From Sabethes cyaneus (lineage: Eukaryota > Arthropoda > Insecta > Diptera > Culicidae), in the NCBI RefSeq assembly GCF_943734655.1, contig NC_071355.1:70933449-70997448 (forward strand): a stretch of DNA of 64,000 nucleotides, given 5' to 3'. Below, piece after piece: positions 56,397 through 64,000 of the stretch; positions within the stretch are counted from its first letter, which is position 1; each line of letters starts with the position of its first letter. A model generated the notes under the pieces. The model made no database searches. It was given only the letters and a program-made list of their open reading frames with translations, and was not told the origin of the DNA. Position numbers and translations under genes: made by a program.

Positions 56397-56860
56397 TATA
56401 ACAATATGGCATTCAAAAACCTACATATGGTGTACAAAATACAACAACGTGAGTAACCGCAGGTCAATAAAAATTGATGAAATTTATTCGAGAAAACTTT
56501 ATTGTTGTGAATCAAATAGAATGGCAATACAGGAAATTATGCATAGTTCAAAAACCTATAAACTAGACCTTTACCACGCAATGTATATGTTAAAGAATAA
56601 TATTTCATCTTACAACTTACTTTTACTTGCACTTACCCTCATTAGTAACAACTTACACAGCAATTTCATGAGAAAAGGAACTATCAAAATTTATAAGTGC
56701 TTCTTTTTGGTTCAAATTTTGTAAACTTATTCAATTTCCAAAAATTTCATGTAAACCAAACGTGTCGATTTCTATCTCAAATAGCAAGTAAGACCGTATA
56801 ACAAAGGTTCCTTTCACCACTAGGTGGATTAAATCAGGTTTTTCTGTACCGGTTTAACTT
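56397..56860 (-). mobile_element. Dispersed element, copy 3 (partial, inverted)
   Basis: ACAATATGGCATTCAAAAACC to TTCACCACTAGGTGGATTAAATC retraces 31275 back to 30800 of copy 1. Confidence 0.8.
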
Positions 56861-56869
56861 GGATTCCAC

Positions 56870-57010
56870 TTGAAATTGCGTTTGGAATTTTACTAGAAAC
56901 TAGACTCAAAATAGGACTTGAAATGTGTTGAAATTGGGCGTTAGATTAGAATTGAATTAGGATTTAAATCCTCAGAATAGGCCTGATCGCCTGATACAAA
57001 CCTTGATATT
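56870..57010 (+). repeat. TTGAAATTGGAC-type minisatellite, solo
   Basis: Irregular ~12-bp units (CTTGAAATTGCGTTTGGAAT and similar), as in the composite repeat. Confidence 0.6.
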
Positions 57011-57164
57011 TGATTAATAACTGGACTAGGAACTGTAATTATTTTTACGCAAGTGCAATAATTTTTACGACCATTTTATCGCAAGAATAGTGGTGCATTA
57101 AATTAAAAACCACAGACTTCTGGATCACTGAAATTATTTTTTTATTAGCCCTAGATTTACCAGA

Positions 57165-57398
57165 CTAACCAGGTTTTGGACTATCAACAGGTGCAGACAG
57201 GTACAACCAACCCATCCGGGTGAACTTGATAAGCTTTGCTGCGATGGCGATGCCTTTTTTGCTAGCTGCCTTGTTGTTCTTGAGCTGCTTGATGGCTTCC
57301 ATCACTCCGTCGTACATGTAGTCATTACCCATACCTACTATCTTACCCCCATCATACCAGTCGTTACGTCGACTCCTTTCAGTGAACCCTTCCGGCAC
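57165..57398 (-). pseudogene. Reverse transcriptase fragment (non-LTR)
   Basis: VMEAIKQLKNNKAASKKGIA followed by AAKLIKF is the N-terminal RT block (LKNNKAAGKDGIPAELIK in intact relatives) with the glycine-aspartate pair degraded. Only about 60 codons survive. No catalytic residues, ends or duplication seen. Confidence 0.65.
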
Positions 57399-57507
57399 CT
57401 TCCGTCACTGTGCTGTTGATGGCTACTTAAATTCTAAATAAGCGAAACAAGCACTTAGTCATCATTAGCCATAATCACCGTTCATGAAATTAAGAGAAAA
57501 CCTTAGC

Positions 57508-58319
57508 AAAGGGTGTCCCACATCAAATTGCATTGCGGAAGAAACGCTGTAGAAAATTACCTAATTGACCGATCCTTTTCAAACTGTCAGACATCAAAAT
57601 ATAACCCATTAGTGAGCTTTTGGCATATTTATTTCATTCAACTTCAATACCATAACCGTATGCTCGCACCTTACGCTTAACTCCACTCAAAACGTTTTGT
57701 ACAACATCTGGTTGCAGCGTCTTCAATACGAAAACCCACTTTTTCTTCATATCTTCCTCAGATTTGACCTCCTTGGGATGTTTCCGTATTGTCTGCTTCA
57801 TAATAGCCCAGTATTTTTCGATGGGCCTTAGTTCCGGTGCGTTGGGGGGATTCATGTCGTTGGGTATGAAAGTGAACCCGTCGGCTTCGTGCCGCTCCAG
57901 GACATCCTTTGAATAGTGGAATGAAGCTAGATCTGGCCAGAAGATCGCATTCTGTAAAGACTCCTTGAAGTAGATCTGCCCGTTTACAGTTACGAATGGC
58001 GCACTTCGTTTGCCACATGAAGTATTTCTTGGCCAAATCATGTATTTCTTGGCAAACTATGAAAGTTTCTGCATCCTTGCTTCCTCCGGAACATCAAACT
58101 TGTGCGTTGGGTCGTTGAGGATTTTCCAAATGCTTGCGCAAAATAAATTCGCGACGTTGCTTTTCGGGTAACGCCTTTTTTCCAATTTTCGAAACACTGA
58201 CCGCGATAAAAATACTGTGTAAACAATACACTCTAAATTACTTCTACCCAAATTTTGAAGAGAAAATACCCAGTGGGTAGCGTTTCTTCCGTGATGCAAT
58301 TTGATGTGGGACACCCTTT
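57508..58319 (-). mobile_element. Internally deleted mariner-superfamily transposon, DD37E spacing
   Basis: 41-bp terminal inverted repeats (57508-57548 and 58279-58319, beginning AAAGGGTGTCCCACATC) match in 39 positions. Only 812 bp long, too short for a complete transposase gene plus ends. Contains the transposase C-terminal half on the minus strand. A TA duplication is not clear at the left flank. Confidence 0.92.
57634..58041 (-). pseudogene. DD37E transposase, C-terminal half
   Basis: Reads KRSAPFVTVNGQIYFKESL, FWPDLASFHYSKDVLE, FIPNDMNPPNAPELRP and IEKYWAIMKQTIRKHPKEV. WPDLAS carries the second catalytic Asp and RPIEKYW the Glu; by my count 37 residues lie between them. The frame then runs intact to the end (AYGYGIEVE, stop). 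Upstream, 58042-58314 retains N-terminal pieces (FLSRSVFRKLEKRRYPKSN, IWKILNDPTHKFDVPEEARM) in shifted frames. The segment with the first catalytic Asp appears deleted, so the protein cannot be active. Confidence 0.85.
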
Positions 58320-59220
58320 AAATAAAGATGTTCCAAAGCGGGGGTCACAAGGGGAAATCAAATCTGTTTTTATAACCATTTTTCTGAGCTCTCACAGCAA
58401 AAGTATCTTTACATATTACATATTACATACACCACTTCTGCTTCCAATGGCAGTTTCCTTAAGTTTGGAGCTAGCTTTCATCTGATTTGCATATCAATCG
58501 CCACTAGCCCAATCGGTGAACGGTAGGTACAATGTTGCGTGCCCGACAGGACACACGAGAAACGGTTGTGTTATTTCTGTGATTGGTACAGAGGAACGAT
58601 TTGGGCGGGTATGTTCTACTTTTCGGAACTAGTTGCTTGGAGGGTGGTTAATTTTAGACTTAAAAGCAATAGCACAGTCTGGCGTGCTAAATTGGAATTA
58701 ACGAATTTTAATAAAGTTTTCTACCACACTAACCGAGTAGAAACAGTCTATCTTATCGGCGGCAAAAACAAAGAGCAGTCATTCAAAAATAATAATGTCA
58801 CCGGAAAGTGTGTGATGCGTGTGTGGAATGATAGAATTGGGGGGAATAGAGCAAAACTAGGTATTAGACTACTTAATATACATTCAATTCATCGTCCTTC
58901 GCACCAGATACTTCCTCCCTTTCCAAAAAACTACCTTAGTTATAGTAATAATCCGATACTATAAGTCTAGTATATTTTTAAGTCTATTATATAGTCTAGT
59001 ATATTTTAAAGCTCTATATGAATAACGTAGAATAGTTCTGCCTATCTCAAAAATTTCGATTACAGTATCATAGTTAACGAATTAACTCTAATGATATCTT
59101 CAATAAAAATTTTTAACACTATTGCTATCTTCTTTCACCTGTAAAATTCAAACATAAAACATAGGAAATGAAGTAAACTAGGTACTAAAACAAATTGCTG
59201 AGAGTTACTTCTGTTTGATT
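58320..59220. other. Noncoding, no gene confirmed
   Basis: A 141-codon open frame at 58539-58964 (+) lacks a good start and any recognisable feature. The rest is A+T-rich with ATATAGTCTAGTATATTTT repeats at 58960-59010. Confidence 0.35.
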
Positions 59221-59766
59221 TTAGATGAAAGCGTGCCTAGAATTTTGCATTGAGCTACCCATCAAAGAACATTCAGTTTCATCGAATGAATATGGTTTCA
59301 ATGTCTCTGACAGGCGCCAGCCACATTCGCTATCTATAGCAGGCATAGGTACTGCTAATCGATAAATATGCTCCCGGTTTATCTTACATCCATTGTCTGT
59401 ATACCTTATCCATGCAGATTGCGAAATTTCTAATGACATCCCAGTGGGTGTTTCGCCCGGCAAGTGCACATACATTTTCACATTTATCTGTATAACAGCA
59501 CTGTGCTCCGGAGTGTGGATTCTGTTCCATTCAATGTTTAATCATCCCGAGGGCCCTACTTCAAAGTACGTATGTAGCTCCATCAGCTCCATTCTATCCG
59601 GATGAAAAATCATAGATTGTACTACATAAATACATAATGTACACTTGGATGCTCGCCAAATCATGATTTCCGAAGGTGAAATTATCAAAACAGTTAGTGC
59701 ATGCCATTCAAGAACAATGAGAACAGTATACTCGACTATGTTTTGGCAGAAGGCTTTCACAACCAA
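59221..59766 (-). pseudogene. Unrecognised protein-like frame with one internal TGA
   Basis: One minus-strand frame is open across 59221-59766 except for a TGA at 59542-59544. The peptide on either side is not low-complexity: SMIFHPDRMELMELHTYF then LNIEWNRIHTPEHSAV, VKMYVHLPGETPTGMSLEI, INREHIYRLAVPMPAI and CGWRLSETLKPYSF. I do not recognise a family. It could be a decayed gene, an integrated viral or transposon ORF, or chance; no splice sites or start were identified with confidence. Confidence 0.35.
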
Positions 59767-60135
59767 TTAAAGTAAACACAATCAGTGGGTTGCTGTTATG
59801 ACTGCCATCGAAAAGCAATTAGACCGAAAGCCCACTAACACCCACTGACTATTCTCATGACGCTCGTTGGTGAGACATGCTGTCCGTTCAAATCCTTCAA
59901 TGTTTACATACAGCTCACAGAAAAAAAAGCCAATGTCACGGGGATGTCAGAATCGTCTGCCATAGTGCCGGTGGGAGAGTTCAAGGTCAACGACGTCGTG
60001 TACACAAAGCGGAACCATTAACGGGCACACTCGCATGTTCTAGTCTAGTCCATCAGCCACCCACACTATCGTCCATCGCTGCGTTGCTGGAGAGATGCGG
60101 TGATATCTAGTGAGTGCAGCTCCGCTCTCCAGTAT
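59767..60135 (+). promoter_or_regulatory. Upstream region of candidate promoter
   Basis: Unique DNA of higher G+C with short inverted words (CAGTGGGT ... ACCCACTG at 59782-59858). It immediately precedes the TATA box at 60136 and may hold regulatory sites, none of which I can identify by name. Confidence 0.3.
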
Positions 60136-60143
60136 TATAAAAG
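60136..60143 (+). promoter_or_regulatory. TATA box of a candidate promoter
   Basis: TATAAAAG followed by GG, with an initiator-like CCCAGTAGC about 36 bp downstream and a GCCAGTCGATACGGC word ~55 bp downstream. The region around is non-repetitive and G+C-richer. No coding frame with support is seen before 61 kb, so it would begin a spliced leader. Confidence 0.4.
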
Positions 60144-60605
60144 GGCTCTATTTAGTAGTCTAATAGCGCCCAGTAGCTTTGTGAGTGCCAGTCGATACGG
60201 CTCAACTTTAATAGGGGAAAAGCGAATTATCGACAAACTGATGCTTCCTGTGTGTTCGGTATCCGGTATGCATATCGATCGGTATTTGAAAGTCTAGTCT
60301 ATGTGGCATTTAATTGACTAAGAATTGTCATGCAAGTAAAGTAAGTGTGGTTGAATTGTATTATGCCATGCTAAAACTAATATCAATATCAGTTGTTTAA
60401 CATATTTATCATTATTATCTATATGCATAAGAAAAAGAATCATGTTAAGGGGACGTAAACGACTAAAATAAATAAATAAAAAGTATAGGTCTTAAATTTT
60501 CAGAAAGCGGACAAGCATGCAAAATTTGAGCAAAATCAGAGCACTTTTGATCATGGAATTACTAAGTTGGTACACCCAGTTGATCAGATTGGAGGATTTT
60601 TTGGT
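60144..60605 (+). other. Possible transcript leader, then noncoding
   Basis: 60144-60300 keeps the same unique composition; beyond 60300 the sequence is A+T-rich with nothing recognised. Confidence 0.25.
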
Positions 60606-60863
60606 TGATCAATTGAGGGTATAATTCCACTATTATTATTTATTCGCGACAGATACGTATTTCGCCTACGACTTGTAGGCTTCCTCAGTGTCTGTTTTCG
60701 AAGTTCGAAGTTCGAAAACAGACACTGAGGAAGCCTGCAAGTTGTAGGCGAAATACGTTTCTGTCGTGAATAAAATATACATAGTAGAATTAAATTGGAT
60801 AAGTTTTCTTCTTTTTTAATTTTAGGTTTCGTATTCTACTAAGACGCTCCAAAAACTTCAGTC
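60606..60863. repeat. GCGTCTTAGTAGAATACG family, 63-bp-arm palindrome
   Basis: Arms 60640-60702 and 60711-60773 pair in about 59 of 63 positions around 8 bp (GTTCGAAG). The outer right part is the inverted GGTTTCGTATTCTACTAAGACG block. The most complete palindrome of this family in the window. Confidence 0.9.
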
Positions 60864-62254
60864 AAGTGCTTTTTGTATTTTTACGAGTGCCAAAATCGGA
60901 GTACAGCCTGATTTCGTTAGTTTGGTCACCACTGCTGATTCGCTAAGTGGGCCGACTGACAGTCGTTAGAAATTTCTAAACTTAAAAGTTCAATAGAATT
61001 TTGACATTCAAGTTGGAGCATGGTCCAACTTTTGCGAATCGTTCAATCAATAAACCCTCAATTAGCGAAACATTGCTGTATTTTAGAATAGAAATCTCCA
61101 TCTCGCACCAAGCTATTAAAAAAATTATGTTTTGAAGCAGTAGCAACAGCAGCCATAACCACAATCTTGGTGAATGTAATCGTCGTCCGTCGATACGAAA
61201 AAAGGACATTGAAAATTTTAAAATTGAAAGTTTTCGTTGATTTTCATTATGTTGCGATTAGAAAACAATTTTTTCAAAAAAGTCATACAATTACTGTATC
61301 TTTTATGAATCGTTCAAAATCTTTCATTCTTTCGTTACGCTTGCTCGAAACCAAATTTTGGATTGACACCTTACGGTAAGATGTAGTTCTACGTCAATAC
61401 CGTAATATGAGGTAACATAGTCAAACCTTTAACTTAAAATAATTTTCCACCGGATTGCGATACAATATAAACACATTTAATAATGCAAATATTGCTGCCA
61501 TTAACGTCTTAAACTGGATTTTTTAATTTAAATTACGCTAATGTGAGTGCGTTCACCTTTAAATGGAAGAAATATAGACAACGTACTGCCACAAATTGGA
61601 CTAAATATACGATATGTAAACTTCAGATAAACTCCTGCTGCGTTTCAGAAAAAGGGATATTTTCTAGGTATAAGTCAAGTTTTGCCGTTGTCTAAGGAGT
61701 TCTGCGTTTGGTTTATTAAACGCTGGGATTTTAGAGAATGTCTAAATTTAACAACTGTATTAAGTCATTAGTAAGAAATGCATATCGGTGTAAAAGTTGA
61801 TTTGCCAATCTCCGCAATATCAACAGTCGTGTTGGTAGTAGTTGCATTGAGTCTTGTTTTATAAACTCTGATGGTTAAAAATAGTAATACTGGATGTTAA
61901 TATATTTGTTGTAAAATTTGGTACGACGGCTAATATCGTCTGCTGCAACTTTCGAATTTCACAATAATTTAAGGGTCAATGTTATATTCTGATATGTATT
62001 CAATATCAATAGTCATCAGATTTTTTTTTGATTCATAAATCTATTGATAAGAATTACCCAAAGGAATTGCATTGCTGAATCTCGATAACTGTTATTCTCA
62101 AAACAAACTAAATTTTATTATTCCACAAAATCAATTGATCGCTGTATTACTCCTTTGGTAATTCACGCACTAAAACAATTTAACATAAAAGCGTCATTTT
62201 ATAAACCATTTTACACTTCTAAAGAGTCTAATACGAAATGAAATCGACTGAAAG
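60864..62254. other. Noncoding, no gene recognised
   Basis: Contains TGACACCTTACGGTAAGATG and GTAGTTCTACGTCAATA at about 61363-61400, related to the end word at 53630-53675. Otherwise unique, A+T-rich. Confidence 0.35.
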
Positions 62255-62265
62255 TTAAATACGAT

Positions 62266-62394
62266 TTTTTTTTGTTTTGATTATAGTCTCTTCAACCAGC
62301 TTGGGTCATTCGTGACTTCTGCGGGGCTGGGATTTGAACCCGGGTCCTCGGCGTGAAAGGCGTGAATGCTAACCACTACGCTGGGACTGATCCC
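62266..62394 (-). mobile_element. tRNA-derived SINE, second family, 11-bp target duplication
   Basis: TTAAATACGAT occurs at 62255-62265 and 62395-62405. On the minus strand the head has A-box-like GTAGTGGTTAGCATTCACG, an anticodon-like CTTTCAC loop and a B box GGGTTCAAATCCC, resembling a Glu-type tRNA but without a pairing acceptor stem. A short body (AAGCTGGTTGAAGAGACTAT) and an A-rich tail follow. It is not a functional tRNA. Confidence 0.9.
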
Positions 62395-62405
62395 TTAAAT
62401 ACGAT

Positions 62406-63095
62406 GCATAATAGTTGCTTTGTTTACTATTTTTTTAAAAATTCTAAATCATATGCTCTTACTGTTGATTTATTAGCTTGATATTTAGTTAAACCGAATA
62501 TGCTCATAATCCGTTGACATATGAAAAATGTATTCTTCATTTGACGATTGGGAAGTGGCAATTTAGTGCTTAAACCTTTTGTTAACCTGCACTGGATCTT
62601 CTGGCTACGCATTCGAACAAAAATGGAATAAAAATGATTTGTGTTTGTTTCATAAATTTGATAAATGAATGAAATTAACGAATTTTATTGCAGACGCTTT
62701 AGGCTTGAGTTTAGGTTGATTAATAAGTTGGACCTATTGATTGGTTATTTTCTGAAATTGTAGACTCCAAAATGTTTAATAGCATTGTTAGATGTGGCGA
62801 TTTCAATGAAGGTAACCACGTGTTTGTTTGAATACGAAAACGACGCTGCAAAAAATCGTACGATGATCATAGCAGCCAATGACATGGCGCATACAATGCG
62901 TTGCGGGTTTTATATGGAAAACTAATTTTTCGAGTTTTCCTATCTTCCCAGTATATTTTTCAACTTTTCTCGCCGTAAAAACATAGCGGTGGTGGAAACG
63001 AACACAATAAAGAAAAGACGGCTCAAATCGGACGCTCCGTTCTCAAGTGATGCGCGGTCGAACTTTTTCACTTCCATTTTTATATATAAGATTGA
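62406..63095. other. Noncoding, no gene recognised
   Basis: Unique A+T-rich sequence. Confidence 0.4.
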
Positions 63096-63727
63096 CAATA
63101 GGACACCATACGAACCGTTGCTTTTCAAGAGATGGCGCTTTTCTAGTGGTAGTAAAATCAAAATTTCTCACTTATTTATGTTTACCTACCTGAAAAACAA
63201 TCACTAATCATATTTTATTTGTGGTACAGTTATTCTGTTATACTTAATTTTCATGATTTCTGCCTAATTTTGATAAAAAACAAACATTTCTTATACCTCT
63301 CCATAGCATCTTACTACCAGTCATCCGAGAGCCCTAAAAAGCTAAAGCCCTATAAAGATACATTTATAGGGCTTTATGAAAAGTATGTTTGCGACATTTT
63401 AATTCGAAAAAATTAAATTTCGCAACATGAACGCAATAAATAAAGCAATGTTTACCAACTATTTATTGGTTATATTGCGATTAGCGATAAACACAAAAGA
63501 AACTGAGGTGCATGACAGAGTAAGGGTGTTGATTTCAGTAAATTTATTGTCGCGCAAAATTCAGATATTACGGAAATGCACACTATGCGCTACGAAGTAA
63601 CGACATCTGTTGTATTCAACAGGGAAACATTGATAGTTTCAAGCATACTCTCACGCATGGCGCATGATGAAACACTTGCGCCAACTTCTGTTATTTATTA
63701 TCAGAAACTAGAGGCGGTGTCCTATTG
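63096..63727 (-). mobile_element. 632-bp MITE, CAATAGGACACC ends, copy 2
   Basis: Perfect 12-bp ends (CAATAGGACACC and GGTGTCCTATTG). The interior is the reverse complement of 45363-46033, including the AAGCCCTATAAA hairpin. About 40 bp shorter than copy 1. Confidence 0.9.
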
Positions 63728-63872
63728 AAATTAGTGCATTATGTAAAGATAATATTGCTTGAAATAACTAACAAATAATGGCCTTGAAATCAGCGACTCG
63801 CGAAACTCTGTGGAGGAATCGCCAAATCTATTCATCTAGGTGATCACAAGGTATGAAAACAGTGCTCACACA
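63728..63872. other. Noncoding spacer
   Basis: Short unique stretch between two MITEs. Confidence 0.4.
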
Positions 63873-64000
63873 CAGAGCTGCCACAAATACAGATATTTTT
63901 GCATGCATAAATTTGGGACCCATCAATTATTTCAGTTGCTGTGATATCTGGCTCTACTAATGTTTCTGAATTATAAAGTACTTCATGAACTATTTATGTT
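63873..64000. mobile_element. hAT-like MITE, second copy (cut by window edge)
   Basis: CAGAGCTGCCACAAATACAG onward matches 51515-51640 with few differences; the right end lies outside the window. Confidence 0.88.

Noticed and set aside
58539..58964. 141-codon plus-strand ORF
   Set aside because: No good start, no splice signals, no recognisable motif; codon composition like the surrounding noncoding DNA.
62320..62394. tRNA gene (Glu-like)
   Set aside because: A and B boxes are present but the acceptor stem does not pair, and the sequence is the head of a SINE with an 11-bp target duplication.

Overview
The window is eukaryotic nuclear DNA, A+T-rich and repeat-dominated. It best fits a culicine mosquito (Aedes-type) genome. 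The grounds are RTE-type and other non-LTR retrotransposon remains, tRNA-derived SINEs, DD37D- and DD37E-spaced IS630/Tc1/mariner transposases, Helitron ends, and very many MITE-like inverted-repeat elements packed between short stretches of unique DNA. The species cannot be named from the sequence alone.

Host-gene content is very low. The only well supported host coding piece is one internal exon (4872-5400, + strand) with a clean acceptor and donor. It encodes a basic, Pro/Ser/Lys-rich segment of a protein I do not recognise. Weaker candidates for first or 5'UTR exons lie at 15.5-16.8 kb and 24.0-24.5 kb, and a TATA-type promoter candidate lies at 60.14 kb. Much of the window could be one or more giant introns, the usual mosquito arrangement.

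Layout. 0-1 kb: 5' part of a minus-strand RTE retrotransposon running off the left edge. 4.3-5.5 kb: SINE piece and host exon. 5.6-8.65 kb: a composite repeat made of a head, a TTGAAATTGGAC-like minisatellite and a 2.3-kb pyrimidine-rich tract. 9.6-11.4 kb: dead DD37D mariner with a nested SINE and a MITE, then a long foldback. 11.4-15.5 kb: Helitron-like pieces, a second SINE with target duplication, an RT fragment and two terminal-inverted-repeat (TIR) elements. 17.0-17.4 kb: a 5'-truncated non-LTR element with target duplication. 17.66-23.0 kb: Helitron ends and a 4.7-kb Helitron containing a TTAA-flanked MITE and ~145-bp tandem repeats, then a Helitron helicase remnant. 23.3-23.8 kb: dead RT C-terminus. 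24.68-27.92 kb: a nearly full-length RTE element with a perfect 12-bp target duplication, carrying one frameshift and one nonsense codon. 29.0-30.3 kb: 13-bp minisatellite. 30.8-32.7 kb: a long dispersed element, repeated inverted at 48.9-50.5 kb and 56.4-56.9 kb. 34.7-36.3 kb: Helitron-like and MITE pieces. 38.85-39.8 kb: a perfect GACAAAA heptamer array of ~108 copies grading into a TAAAAAG heptamer array. 40.1-40.85 kb: element with minisatellite ends. 41.1-43.9 kb: mostly unique DNA. 44.0-48.9 kb: composite-repeat pieces, a second TTAA-flanked MITE and others. 50.96-52.65 kb: hAT-like element with 8-bp target duplication, G-rich arrays and a nested smaller hAT-like MITE. 53-57 kb: tandem and dispersed repeats. 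57.5-58.3 kb: deleted DD37E transposon with 41-bp TIRs. 59-64 kb: mostly unique DNA with a SINE, palindromes and an inverted partner of the 45.4-kb MITE.

No rRNA, functional tRNA, CRISPR array or bacterial-type feature was seen. The window is mainly a record of layered transposition. In several places the order of insertion can be read directly: SINE inside mariner, MITE inside Helitron, hAT MITE inside hAT element, and two elements inside the pyrimidine tract. Several of the nearly intact elements look young.
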